This document shows positions 24,497 to 32,958 of a stretch of DNA of 64,000 bases, in pieces. The DNA comes from JBGAPI01 sp044221335 (lineage in GTDB: Bacteria > Pseudomonadota > Gammaproteobacteria > Xanthomonadales > Ahniellaceae), in NCBI GenBank assembly GCA_044221335.1, contig JBGAPI010000001.1:220724-284723 (forward strand), read 5' to 3'. The notes beneath the pieces are model-generated. The model was not told the DNA's origin and searched no databases. It worked only from the letters and a program-made list of their open reading frames with translations. Position 1 is the first letter of the stretch; each line of letters starts with the position of its first letter. The position numbers and the translations under genes were made by a program.

Positions 24497-27277
24497 ATGA
24501 ACCGTTCCGCCGGACTCGACGAACTCCTGCTGCGTGCGCACGAGCGCCTCGCCGCGCCCACGCCCGACGCCGCACTCGACCCTCTGCTCGTCGTCAGCGA
24601 CTTCGCGCTCGACGTGCTCTGCGGCGAAGCCGGATTGCGCGGCGACGTGCTCGCCGCCTTCGTGTCCGACGACGCCCCCGCGGCCGACCGCTGGCTCGCA
24701 CCGGCCGACGACGCGGACGATGCCGAGTGGCAGCGCGCTCTGCGCCGCTTCCGCCGGCGCGAGAGCCTGCGCCTCATCGCCCGCGACCTCGCCGGTCGCG
24801 ACGACGTCGATGCGACGCTGCAGGGCGCCACCGCATTGGCCGAGACCTGCCTCGCCATCGCGCTGGCGCAGGCCACGCGGCGCATCGTCGAACGGCATGG
24901 CGAACTCCTCGCCGCCGACGGCAGCGCGATCGCGCCGGTGATCTTCGGGATGGGCAAGCTCGGCGGCGGCGAGCTCAACTTCTCCTCCGACATCGATCTC
25001 ATCGTCGCCTACCGCGAGGATGGCGAGAGCCACGGCGCTCGCGGCCTGCCGGCGGAGGACTGGATGCACCGGCTGGTGCAGCGCCTGGTGCAGCTGCTGT
25101 CCACGGTGACCGAGGATGGCTTCGTGTTCCGCGTCGACCTGCGCCTCCGGCCGTTCGGCACGGCCGGCCGGCTCGCGCTCAATTTCAACGCGATGGAGCA
25201 GTACTACCAGCGCGAGGGCCGCGACTGGGAGCGCTACGCGTGGGCGAAGGCGCGTCCCGTGGCGGGCGATGTCGCGTCCGGCGCCCAGCTGATCGCGAGC
25301 CTCAGGCCCTTCGTGTTCCGCCGCTACCTCGACTACAACGCGATCGACGGCCTGCGCGAGATGAAGGCGCTGATCGACCTCGAGGTGGCGCGCAAGGACC
25401 TCGAGGACCATCTGAAGCTCGGCCCCGGCGGCATCCGCGAGATCGAGTTCATGGTGCAGCTGGTGCAGCTCATCTACGGCGGCCGCGAGCCGGGCCTCCG
25501 GGTGCCCGGGATGCTGGCGGCGCTCGCCGCCGCGACCGCACTCGGGCACTTCGACGGCGCCGCGCGCGCCGAACTCGAAGCGGCCTATCGCCACCTGCGC
25601 CGGGTCGAGAACCGCGTGCAGATGCTGCGCGACCAGCAGACGCATTCGCTGCCGGAGACGGCGCTCGACCGCGAGCGCCTTGCGCTCGGCCTCGGCTATC
25701 CGGCGCTCGCGGACTTCCTGGTCGAGCTCGGCGCGCATCGCGAACGGGTCGCGCGCCGCTTCGCCGCGGTGCTGGCGCCGCGACGGCGCGCGATCGCCGC
25801 GGCCGACGAGGCCTACCGCCTGGCGTGGCTGTCGATCTCGGAATCGCGCCCGGTGGACGCGCTCCCGCCGTTCGGCGACGACGCCGTCGCGGAGTTGAAC
25901 GGCCTCGCCCGGGCCAGCGCGATCCGCAACCTCGAACCGAAGGCGCGCCAGCGCCTCGATCACCTGCTGCCGCGACTGCTCGCCGCCGCCGCCCGCGCGA
26001 CGCTGCCGGATGCGGCGCTGGTCCGGGTCGCACGGCTGCTGCTGGCGGTCGCCGGGCGGCCGAGCTACCTCGCGCTGCTCGACGAGCGGCCGGCCGCGCG
26101 CGAGCGGGTCGTCGAGGTGTTCGCCGCCAGCGCCTTCCTCGCCGAACGGGTGATCGCGCATCCGCTGCTGCTCGACGAACTGCTCGACGAGCGCGGCAGC
26201 GGGCACGAATCGCCCGCCGCGGCGCTGCGCCGCGACCTCGCCCGCCGCCGCGTCGACCGCGCCGATCCGGAGGATGCGCTGGCGCTGCTGCACGAGGAGC
26301 GCCAGGCCGCGGCATTCCGGCTCGGCCTCGCATTCCTGTCCGGCCGGATCGATGCCGACCGCTGCGCCGCGGGCCTGGCGGAGATCGCCGAGGTGATGGT
26401 CGAGGCGGCGCTGGCGATGGCCGAAGCCGACGCGCTCGCGCAGTTCGGCGCGATCGCCGGACGCGAGGCCGCGCGCGGCATGGCAGTGCTGGGCTACGGC
26501 AGCCTCGGCGGCGGCGAACTCGGCTTCGCCTCCGACCTCGACCTGGTGTTCGTGTTCGACGGCGCGCTCGCCGACCGCCACACGCTCGGCACGCGCGAGG
26601 TCGAGGGCAGCCGCTATTTCGCCCGGGTCGCCCAACGGGTGATGCACTGGCTGACGACGCCGACCCGCGCGGGCCCGCTCTACGAGATCGACGTGCGGCT
26701 GCGCCCCGACGGCGGCAAGGGCCTGCTGGTCACCACGCTCGAGTCCTTCACCGACTACCAGGAGCAGCGCGCCTGGCCGTTCGAGCACCAGGCGCTGGTC
26801 CGGGCGCGGGTGGTGGCCGGAGACCAGGCGTTGGCCGCGACGATCGCGGACGTGCGGCGTCGCGTGCTGGCGAAACCGAGGACCGCGGAAGCGCTGGTGC
26901 CCGAGGTGCGGCGGCTCCGACGGAAGTGGCGCGAAGAACTCGACCGCAGCTCGACGACACGCTTCGACCTGAAGCAGGGCCCCGGCGGCCTCGTCGATAT
27001 CGAATTCCTGCTGCAGGTTTCGGTGCTCCTCGGTGCCGCGGGAGTGCCGGGCTGCGACTGGTCGAGCCGCAGCGCTGCGCTGATCGCGGAGCTGTCGTCC
27101 CGTGGATTGCTCGCGGTTTCCGACGCGGCGGCGCTGGCGGCCGCACATGCCGCCTTCGTCGACGCGGGACTGCGCGCGACGCTGGACGTGGGTCCCCGGG
27201 TGGTCGCCCGAACGCCGCCGCTCGAGGCCCATGCGGCGGCGGTCTTGGCGATCGTGGGTCGGGTCGGCCTCGTGTAG
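24497..27277 (+). CDS. glnE: Bifunctional glutamine synthetase adenylyltransferase/adenylyl-removing enzyme
   Basis: 926 residues, close to the usual 940-950. Two nucleotidyltransferase domains are present: the N-terminal adenylyl-removing domain with GMGKLGGGELNFSSDIDLIV and the C-terminal adenylyltransferase domain with GYGSLGGGELGFASDLDLVF. Each is followed by its helical glutamate-ammonia-ligase region (for example YQREGRDWERYAWAKARPV, YQEQRAWPFEHQALVRARV). It adds or removes AMP on glutamine synthetase according to PII. It is divergent from 6S RNA. The last codons and the TAG stop lie inside the first unit of the downstream 52-bp tandem repeat, so the array reaches into the gene. Confidence 0.95.
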   Translation: MNRSAGLDELLLRAHERLAAPTPDAALDPLLVVSDFALDVLCGEAGLRGDVLAAFVSDDAPAADRWLAPADDADDAEWQRALRRFRRRESLRLIARDLAGRDDVDATLQGATALAETCLAIALAQATRRIVERHGELLAADGSAIAPVIFGMGKLGGGELNFSSDIDLIVAYREDGESHGARGLPAEDWMHRLVQRLVQLLSTVTEDGFVFRVDLRLRPFGTAGRLALNFNAMEQYYQREGRDWERYAWAKARPVAGDVASGAQLIASLRPFVFRRYLDYNAIDGLREMKALIDLEVARKDLEDHLKLGPGGIREIEFMVQLVQLIYGGREPGLRVPGMLAALAAATALGHFDGAARAELEAAYRHLRRVENRVQMLRDQQTHSLPETALDRERLALGLGYPALADFLVELGAHRERVARRFAAVLAPRRRAIAAADEAYRLAWLSISESRPVDALPPFGDDAVAELNGLARASAIRNLEPKARQRLDHLLPRLLAAAARATLPDAALVRVARLLLAVAGRPSYLALLDERPAARERVVEVFAASAFLAERVIAHPLLLDELLDERGSGHESPAAALRRDLARRRVDRADPEDALALLHEERQAAAFRLGLAFLSGRIDADRCAAGLAEIAEVMVEAALAMAEADALAQFGAIAGREAARGMAVLGYGSLGGGELGFASDLDLVFVFDGALADRHTLGTREVEGSRYFARVAQRVMHWLTTPTRAGPLYEIDVRLRPDGGKGLLVTTLESFTDYQEQRAWPFEHQALVRARVVAGDQALAATIADVRRRVLAKPRTAEALVPEVRRLRRKWREELDRSSTTRFDLKQGPGGLVDIEFLLQVSVLLGAAGVPGCDWSSRSAALIAELSSRGLLAVSDAAALAAAHAAFVDAGLRATLDVGPRVVARTPPLEAHAAAVLAIVGRVGLV

Positions 27278-27583
27278 GGCGGGCACTGCCCGCCATTGCC
27301 GCACGGACTCGCGCTGGCGCGCCGTGTAGGGCGGGCACTGCCCGCCATTGCCGCAGAGGCTCGCACTGGCGCGCCGTGTAGGGCGGGCACTGCCCGCCAT
27401 TGCCGCACGAACTCGCGCTGGCGCGCCGTGTAGGGCGGGCACTGCCCGCCATTGCCGCACGAACTCGCGCTGGCGCGCCGTGTAGGGCGGGCACTGCCCG
27501 CCATTGCCGCACGGACTCGCGCTGGCGCGCCGTGTAGGGCGGGCACTGCCCGCCATCGCCGCTGAGGCTCGCACTGGCGCGCC
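27272..27583 (+). repeat. Six tandem 52-bp repeats, each with a 17-bp palindrome
   Basis: Units begin at 27272, 27324, 27376, 27428, 27480 and 27532. Each holds GTGTAGGGCGGGCACTGCCC, with the perfect hairpin GGCGGGCA-C-TGCCCGCC, followed by a variable stretch and GGCGCGCC. The variable stretch comes in three kinds: units 1 and 5 (CACGGACTCGCGC), 3 and 4 (CACGAACTCGCGC), 2 and 6 (GAGGCTCGCACT). This shows expansion by multi-unit duplication. There are no unique spacers, so it is not CRISPR. The first unit carries the glnE stop. Confidence 0.92.
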
Positions 27584-27604
27584 GTGCGAGAACTCCCCTG
27601 AAGC

Positions 27605-27632
27605 GGCACGGCGCCGGAATTGGCGCCGTGCC
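27605..27632. terminator. Strong hairpin between convergent genes
   Basis: Perfect 11-bp arms GGCACGGCGCC and GGCGCCGTGCC around GGAATT. It lies after the repeat array, between glnE (plus) and the secreted protein gene (minus). There is no T-tract, but the stem is very stable. A second hairpin (GGACGAGCGAAGCCCGTCC, about 27732-27751) covers the end of the minus-strand gene. Confidence 0.55.
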
Positions 27633-27749
27633 TGCGACCCGATGTCCGTCCACCGTCGTCGATCGCCGGTCCCGATCGCTTCGTTGCTCGGCGCTGGCGA
27701 CGCCGTCCCATCGGGCACCGCTCTTCGTGGAGGACGAGCGAAGCCCGTC

Positions 27750-28655
27750 CTAGCGCCACGGATCCGGCGCGAAGCTGGTCGGGAACGGGTTCGGCGCGCG
27801 GTCGTCGCGATAGCTGCGATGGCGCGGCACGATGCCGGCGTCGACCAGGGCACGGTAGTCGTTGTAGTTGAGCGCGATCACCTCGTCCGGCGCGCTCGAC
27901 GCCCGTTCGAACTGCGTGTAGGTCACCGGGTCGTAGCGGCGGTCGCCGTGGCCGGTGCCGAGGTCGCGGCGCGGCGACGGCGAGGCCGGGGCCTGGCGGT
28001 CGGCGTACGCGCCTCCGCGAGAGCCGAGCGACTTGGCGGCATCGGCCGGCTCGGCCGCTGCGCGACCTTCGGCCTGCGCGGCTGGCGGGGCGGCGGCGGT
28101 GCTGCCGGCGGACGCGCGGTCCTTGCTGCGCGCATACGGACCGTCGTCGTAGCCCGGAGCGTCGTAGCGGCGGTCCTCCTCGCCGATCGGCGGCGACGGC
28201 GGCGCGTAGTAGTGGCGCTTCTCGCGGAACACCGCGACGCCGATCACGCCCACGTTGCCCGGGCGGTCGGTGCGGGCCGCGTAGCTGTCCGGCACCGCGG
28301 TGAAGTAGAACTCCGCGCTCTCCGACATCGACTTGCGCCAGCCCTTGATCTCGGCCGACTGGTAGGCGTCGAGCACGTAGCCGGACTGGCTGGTGCTCGC
28401 GGTTTCGCCGGTCACGGTGTTGACGCCGTCGACCGAGACCACCGTCATCAGCCGCTCGTTGGTGTGGTTGGCGACGTTCACCGCGTAGCGATGGCCCGGG
28501 ATGCCGGCGATGTAGAACTTGCCCCGGCTCGGGTAGACCTTCAGCCACTGGCCGTTGTCGAGGTCACGCACGCTGACGTCGACCAGCTGGCCGGCCTGGG
28601 CCGGCAGGGCGCCGAGGGAGAGGGCGAGAGCGAGGGCGGCAACGAGGCGTTTCAT
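27750..28655 (-). CDS. Secreted protein of unknown function
   Basis: 301 residues. Signal peptide MKRLVAALALALSLGALPAQ-AGQ, then a beta-rich domain of about 130 residues (LVDVSVRDLDNGQWLKVYPS, GYVLDAYQSAEIKGWRKSMS, FYFTAVPDSYAARTDRPGNV). A long low-complexity Ala/Pro/Asp/Arg linker (about 150-245) follows, then a short conserved-looking C-terminus (EVIALNYNDYRALVDAGIVP). Probably periplasmic or at the outer membrane. No enzyme motif seen and no family name I trust. Its TAG stop starts a hairpin (TAGGACGGGCTTCGCTCGTC) with a UUCG loop that could terminate transcription. Confidence 0.7.
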   Translation of the reverse strand: MKRLVAALALALSLGALPAQAGQLVDVSVRDLDNGQWLKVYPSRGKFYIAGIPGHRYAVNVANHTNERLMTVVSVDGVNTVTGETASTSQSGYVLDAYQSAEIKGWRKSMSESAEFYFTAVPDSYAARTDRPGNVGVIGVAVFREKRHYYAPPSPPIGEEDRRYDAPGYDDGPYARSKDRASAGSTAAAPPAAQAEGRAAAEPADAAKSLGSRGGAYADRQAPASPSPRRDLGTGHGDRRYDPVTYTQFERASSAPDEVIALNYNDYRALVDAGIVPRHRSYRDDRAPNPFPTSFAPDPWR

Positions 28656-28914
28656 GGCGTACTCCGTGGGGGTCGGGTGGCGACCGTCAGGCGGGAGGAT
28701 TCCCGCGTCGAGAAGTGGAACGACGGCGCCGGGCGGATGGGGTTAGGGGCGTTCAGCGGGCGTTGCCGACGCCCCGTCCCCGCCGCCGACCGGCGCGCGC
28801 CAGGACCCGCACTTCACGGGCCAGCGCCGATTCCGCTACACAGGGCGGCGGAGTGTCAGCCCGAGGCGGCCGTCGCGGTCTCCACTCCCTTCCAGACCGG
28901 CCGCCGGAGGCCCG

Positions 28915-29592
28915 ATGAAACCGAACGGATTCGTTCCCCTCTCGACCTACCGTGAGTTTCCGGAGGCGGAGATGCTCGAGCGCGCCCGCGACTTCGCCGA
29001 GGAGATGGCGCGGCGGCGGACGGTCCGCGCGTTCTCCGATCGCCCGGTCCCCCGCGCGCTGATCGAGCTCGCCCTGCGCACCGCAGGCACGGCGCCGAGC
29101 GGCGCCCACCAGCAGCCCTGGCGCTTCGTCGCGATCGCCGATCCGGCGTTGAAGCAGCGCATCCGGGTCGCCGCCGAGGAGGAAGAACGCGCGTTCTACG
29201 CGCATCGCGCACCGCCCGAATGGCTCGCGGCCCTGGCGCCGCTCGGTACCGACGCCGACAAGCCCTTCCTCGAGGTCGCCCCCTGGCTGATCGCGGTGTT
29301 CTACGAACGCTTCGGCGTCGATGCCGCGGGCAACAAGGTCAAGCGCTACTACCCGCACGAGTCGATCGGCATCGCCAGCGGCCTTCTGATCGCGGCGCTG
29401 CACCACGCCGGGCTCGCCACCCTCACCCACACGCCGAGCCCGATGGGATTCCTGAACGAGCTGCTCGGTCGCCCGAAGAACGAGATGCCTTACCTTCTGC
29501 TGGTGGTCGGCTATCCGGCGCCGGACTGCCGGGTGCCGGATCTCACGCGCCTGCCACTCGCGGACTACGCCAGCTTCCGCGAGGCGCCATGA
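28915..29592 (+). CDS. Nitroreductase family protein, iodotyrosine deiodinase-like
   Basis: 225 residues. FMN-binding features of the nitroreductase fold: RRTVRAFSDRPVPRALIELA, then GTAPSGAHQQPWRFVAIADP near residue 60, and GIASGLLIAALHHAGLATLT in the C-terminal half. The spacing and the SGAHQQPW motif are those of the IYD/BluB-like branch rather than NfsB. Members reduce or dehalogenate aromatic substrates with NAD(P)H-reduced FMN; the substrate here is unknown. It overlaps the next gene, a VOC/glyoxalase protein, by ATGA, so the two may act on the same compound. Confidence 0.85.
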   Translation: MKPNGFVPLSTYREFPEAEMLERARDFAEEMARRRTVRAFSDRPVPRALIELALRTAGTAPSGAHQQPWRFVAIADPALKQRIRVAAEEEERAFYAHRAPPEWLAALAPLGTDADKPFLEVAPWLIAVFYERFGVDAAGNKVKRYYPHESIGIASGLLIAALHHAGLATLTHTPSPMGFLNELLGRPKNEMPYLLLVVGYPAPDCRVPDLTRLPLADYASFREAP

Positions 29593-30053
29593 TCCCGTCC
29601 GCCCGCTACGCCCACACCAACCTGATCGCCCGCGACTGGCGCGCGCTGGCCGCGTTCTACGAGGCCGTGTTCGGCTGCGTGCCGGTGCCGCCGGAGCGCG
29701 ACTACGCCGGGCCCACGCTCGAAGCCGGCACCGGGATTCCCGGCGCGGCGCTGACCGGCGTGCATCTGCGCCTGCCGGGTTGCGGTCCCGACGGCCCGAC
29801 GCTGGAAATCTTCCAGTACAGCGTGCTGGCCGACGCGCCGGTTCCCGGGGTCAATCGCCCCGGCTACGGCCACATCGCCTTCGTCGTGCCCGATGTGGTG
29901 GCCGCGCGGCAGGAGGTGCTCGCCGCCGGTGGGTCGACGATCGGCGAGATCGTGACCCTGCAGCCGGGTGCCGCGGCGCGGGTGACGTGGTGCTACGTCA
30001 CCGACCCCGAGGGCAACATCATCGAACTGCAGTCGTGGTCGGCCTCCACCTGA
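29589..30053 (+). CDS. VOC family (glyoxalase/extradiol dioxygenase-like) protein
   Basis: 154 residues, two beta-alpha-beta-beta-beta modules. Potential metal ligands: His in YAHTNLIARDW, Glu in TLEIFQYSV, His in GYGHIAFVVPD and Glu in DPEGNIIELQSW. This spacing matches vicinal-oxygen-chelate enzymes. The reaction (glyoxalase, isomerase, dioxygenase or resistance binding) cannot be fixed. It is translationally coupled to the nitroreductase gene by a 4-bp overlap. Confidence 0.85.
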   Translation: MIPSARYAHTNLIARDWRALAAFYEAVFGCVPVPPERDYAGPTLEAGTGIPGAALTGVHLRLPGCGPDGPTLEIFQYSVLADAPVPGVNRPGYGHIAFVVPDVVAARQEVLAAGGSTIGEIVTLQPGAAARVTWCYVTDPEGNIIELQSWSAST

Positions 30054-30213
30054 TCCCGAAGGACCGTCCCGCGATGAAACCCTTCAGCCACCGTCGGAGT
30101 GCCCGGGATGACGGTGACGACACCCGAGCAGACGTGGCACGCCGCGAATCCTCTGGCGGAAACGGCGGCTCCCGACCCCGTCGGAGAGTCGACCTGATCA
30201 CGCAGGAGCGTCG

Positions 30214-30906
30214 ATGACGTACGGCGCCTTCTTCCTCCTCGTCGCCGCCGCGCTCGTGTGGACGGCGCTGGACCAGACGATCATGCCGCTCGCGCTTCTG
30301 CTGGGCTACGCCGCCCTCGCACCCACGCTGCTCGGCATCGCCTATCTGACGCGGCGGCCGAAGCGGCTCGGCAAGTCGGCCTCGGGACAGGTCTCGATGG
30401 CCACCACGCTGGTGCTGCTGCCCTATCTCGCACTCCAGCACGCGGTGTTCCGCTGGACCCGCGCGCTGTCGCTGCCGCCGTCCCGGATCACTCCGGCGAT
30501 CGTCCTCGGTCCCCGCCTCTACGGCCATGAGACCGACGTCCTCGACACGTTCGGCGTCGACGCGGTGCTCGACCTGACAGCGGAATTCGCCGAAGCGCCA
30601 GCGCTCGTCCGCGGCCGCGCCTACTGTTGCGTCGCGACCCTCGACGGCGTCCCGCTCGGTCAGCGCGAGCTTTCCGAGGCCGTCTCCTGGATCGCCCGAC
30701 AAACCGGCTGCACCTACATCCATTGCGCCCAGGGTCACGGGCGCAGCGCCGCGGTCGTGGCGGCGTGGCTCGTGGTATCGGGTCGCTGTGGGACGCTCGA
30801 ACAGGCGCAGGCGCTCCTCGCCGACGCCCGCCCACGGGCACGTCCGACCAAGGCCCAGTGGCGCAGCGTCGCGCGCTATCTCGCGTCCCTTTCGGCACGG
30901 CGCTGA
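30214..30906 (+). CDS. Membrane-anchored dual-specificity protein phosphatase
   Basis: 230 residues. Two or three N-terminal membrane segments (FFLLVAAALVWTALDQTIMP, LALLLGYAALAPTLLGIAYL, and a weaker third) precede a cysteine-phosphatase domain. The P-loop is YIHCAQGHGRSAAVVAAWLV (HCx5R), with the general acid region near LTAEFAEAP. Eukaryote-like DSP domains fused to bacterial membrane helices are known and act on phosphoproteins or phosphoinositide-like substrates; the target is not known here. The gene stands alone, with about 160 bp free on its upstream side. Confidence 0.85.
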   Translation: MTYGAFFLLVAAALVWTALDQTIMPLALLLGYAALAPTLLGIAYLTRRPKRLGKSASGQVSMATTLVLLPYLALQHAVFRWTRALSLPPSRITPAIVLGPRLYGHETDVLDTFGVDAVLDLTAEFAEAPALVRGRAYCCVATLDGVPLGQRELSEAVSWIARQTGCTYIHCAQGHGRSAAVVAAWLVVSGRCGTLEQAQALLADARPRARPTKAQWRSVARYLASLSARR

Positions 30907-30950
30907 TCACCGCCGTCGGCAGCGCCTCGGTCCCGAACGGAACACGGGGA

Positions 30951-31694
30951 TCAGCAATCGATGGCGATCTCGGCCCCGAGCCGCCCCGCCATCACCACCG
31001 CACACAGGAAGGTCTTCCACTGCTCGATCTGATCCGACGGCGGATGCGGGTCTTGCAGCACCGTGGCGAGGCGCAGCAGGCGGGTGTAGAGCGCGGCCTG
31101 CTGCGGCACGATCCTGCCGCCGCCGTAGGCCAGCATCTGGAGCAGCTGGCTCGAGCTCAGCTGCTTCGGGCCGGCCAGCGTTCCCCAGCGGCGGACGAGC
31201 GGCGCCTGCTGCGCGAAGAATTTCGGCCTCAACGCGTCGACGACGGCGCCGTCGATCCCGAGATCGGCGACGAAGCGGAACAGCGTCGCCATGTCGGCAT
31301 CGTTGCCGTCCGCCGGCAGCCGACCCAGCAGCCACTGCTCGGACTCCTCGCGGATCGGGTAGTTGATCTTCGCGATGCAGCCGAACGGGCGATCGGCGAT
31401 GTTGGCCCGGCACGGCTGGCACTGCTGGCGAAAAGGCCGTAGCGGCTGCGCCAGCGCGACCAGCTGCCCGATCGTCTGCGGCACCTGGCTCACGGTGCCA
31501 TCGGGCCGCGCCTGCTGCACGTTGACCGTGACCCGGGTGAGGATCTCCTCGACCGGCATCTCGGGCTGCGACTTGCGGACCTCGGCCACCGCGAATTCGG
31601 CGAGGCTCATGTAGCCCGCCAGGGCGACCAGCTTCGCATTCGGGACCTGGCGGCGGACCTCGCAGGGAAACTCCAGCACGTAGTCGATCGCCAT
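30951..31694 (-). CDS. Unknown protein with conserved-looking cysteines
   Basis: 247 residues. The sequence is coherent (AIDYVLEFPCEVRRQVPNAK, EILTRVTVNVQQARPDGTVS) with a CQPC pair and a third cysteine in RPFGCIAKINYPIREESEQW, a pattern that could bind metal. A helical C-terminus (QLLQMLAYGGGRIVPQQAAL, FLCAVVMAGRLGAEIAIDC) follows. No signal peptide and no clear membrane segment. I do not recognise the family. Its 5' side faces an unusual G/C-rich segment that, on the same strand, folds into hairpins with cytosine-rich loops; the two may share a transcript. Confidence 0.6.
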   Translation of the reverse strand: MAIDYVLEFPCEVRRQVPNAKLVALAGYMSLAEFAVAEVRKSQPEMPVEEILTRVTVNVQQARPDGTVSQVPQTIGQLVALAQPLRPFRQQCQPCRANIADRPFGCIAKINYPIREESEQWLLGRLPADGNDADMATLFRFVADLGIDGAVVDALRPKFFAQQAPLVRRWGTLAGPKQLSSSQLLQMLAYGGGRIVPQQAALYTRLLRLATVLQDPHPPSDQIEQWKTFLCAVVMAGRLGAEIAIDC

Positions 31695-31820
31695 GCGTCG
31701 TTCTCGGCGGCGACGGTCGGCCGCGACGTGGCGTTCGATGTTAGCGAGACGAAGTGGCAGGAGCGCGGCGACCTCGCCGGCGAGCAGGCCGCAGGGGTTC
31801 CAGGCGCGGTCCTGACAACG

Positions 31821-32105
31821 CCGCCCGGTGCAGCCTGGGGGGAGGTCTGCACCGGGCGGGGAGCTCCGGGGGAGAGGATTGCCCCAGGCCCGGTGGGGGG
31901 CTGGGCCTGGGGCGGCCGGGACCGGGAGGGGGAGAGCCCGGGAACGGCAGGAGGGGTGTCATTCACTACACGCCATCCGGTCGCGGAATCGATCGCCGGA
32001 GTGACCCGGCGATGCGACCGGCGGAAAAGAAGAGCCCCGGAACCGGCGGGTGGTCCGGATCCGGGGCGGACCGACACCGAGGGGGGAGGGCTCGGGGCCG
32101 GCGGT
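31821..32105 (-). ncRNA. Candidate structured RNA with four or more C-rich hairpin loops
   Basis: This segment lacks a convincing ORF. On the minus strand at least four hairpins each display a cytosine-rich loop: 32077-32095 (stem CCGAG, loop CCCTCCCCC), 31922-31941 (stem CCGGG, loop CTCTCCCCCT), 31881-31913 (11-bp stem, loop AGCCCCCCACC) and 31821-31859 (13-bp stem, loop ACCTCCCCCCAGG). An AT-rich stretch with TATAGC at about 32110-32115 could be the promoter. CCUCC loops can pair with Shine-Dalgarno sequences; Xanthomonas sX13 and the 6C RNA of actinobacteria are known examples of C-loop RNAs. No terminator precedes the gene at 31694, so it could be a long 5' leader. Strand and ends are inferred. 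Confidence 0.4.
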
Positions 32106-32228
32106 GAGCGGCTATATCCAATGACACGACAAACAGTCGGAAAACCGATCAATGAAGTGCCACGAGGGCGTCAGGCACGCCCTGCGCGCCATGGCGGGAC
32201 GGCGCGGCGGTGGCGCGCAGCGCGTGCC

Positions 32229-32687
32229 CTACCTGGCCGCCACCGCGCCGAGGCGACCGACCTTGGCCGCCGCGCCCTGCCCGGTCGGCGACAGCGGGAC
32301 CTCTCCGCGCAGCACCTGGTTGCAGGCGCGCAGGAGCGTCATGCCGGACAGGTCGGAACTGAGGTAGGCCGCGGCGCCGAGGCGCAGCGCCTGCTCCGCC
32401 AGCAGCTTGTCGCCGATCGGGCCGACCACGATCACCTTCGCCGTCGGCGCGGCCTTGCGGACCGGCAGGATCAGGACGGAGCGCGGCTCGCGGGCGTTAC
32501 GCAGGTCGAGCAGGACGACGTCCACCGGCGTGTGCGCCAATCGCTCGAGCCCCGCGGTGTCGAATGGCGCCTCCAGTGCCAGGGCGAAGCGCATCAGCGG
32601 CAGCGGCAAAGGCTCGGCGGCGCCGGCCGGATACGTCGCCCAGCAGGTGCCATCGGCGGTCATCAGGGCGAGGGTGGGGTTGCTCAT
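32229..32687 (-). CDS. Stand-alone receiver-like protein
   Basis: 152 residues. The C-terminal 100 residues resemble a response-regulator receiver: VDVVLLDLRNAREPRSVLIL holds the Asp that would accept phosphate, and KVIVVGPIGDKLLAEQALRL with GAAAYLSSDLSGMTLLRACN follows the NarL/FixJ-type receiver pattern. The N-terminal acidic pocket and the usual switch Lys are not evident (SSD at that place), and there is no helix-turn-helix. It may be a degenerate, phosphorylation-independent receiver or a fragment of a LuxR-type regulator. No partner kinase nearby. Confidence 0.6.
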   Translation of the reverse strand: MSNPTLALMTADGTCWATYPAGAAEPLPLPLMRFALALEAPFDTAGLERLAHTPVDVVLLDLRNAREPRSVLILPVRKAAPTAKVIVVGPIGDKLLAEQALRLGAAAYLSSDLSGMTLLRACNQVLRGEVPLSPTGQGAAAKVGRLGAVAAR

Positions 32688-32958
32688 GGTGCGCTCCGCG
32701 GATCCAGTGTCGCCTGCCTTTCGCAGGAGCCTTCACTCTCGGCGCCGGCCTGCCCGTCCACCAGTGACGATCGGGAGGACGACCCACCCAACCAAAGTGG
32801 GGGACCCGCACTCGCGACCACTGCCGTCGGCGTGCGCCTTGCCCCCGGAAATCGCTTCTCGCCGGGCCGCCCGCTCCCTGAATCCGGATAGATTGATCGG
32901 GTGGCGCGCGATCGGCCCACGGCGATCTGCGCCGGGCACGTGGCGACGGAGGGTGGCG

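Noticed and set aside
27272..27583. Possible CRISPR array
   Set aside because: The repeats are contiguous with no unique spacers of constant length and no cas genes nearby.
24356..27853. A 1165-codon open frame antisense to glnE
   Set aside because: It is Arg/Ala/Gln/His-rich, covers glnE and the tandem repeats, and has no domain. GC-rich codon bias opens such frames; glnE on the other strand has complete motifs.
31607..32152. Pro/Ser-rich 181-codon minus-strand ORF
   Set aside because: Low-complexity composition, overlaps the start of the 31694 gene, and comes from hairpin-forming C-rich DNA; better explained as structured RNA.
31728..32891. Plus-strand 387-codon ORF
   Set aside because: It crosses the G-rich hairpins and is antisense to the receiver-like gene; its sequence is Gly/Arg-rich with no recognisable block.
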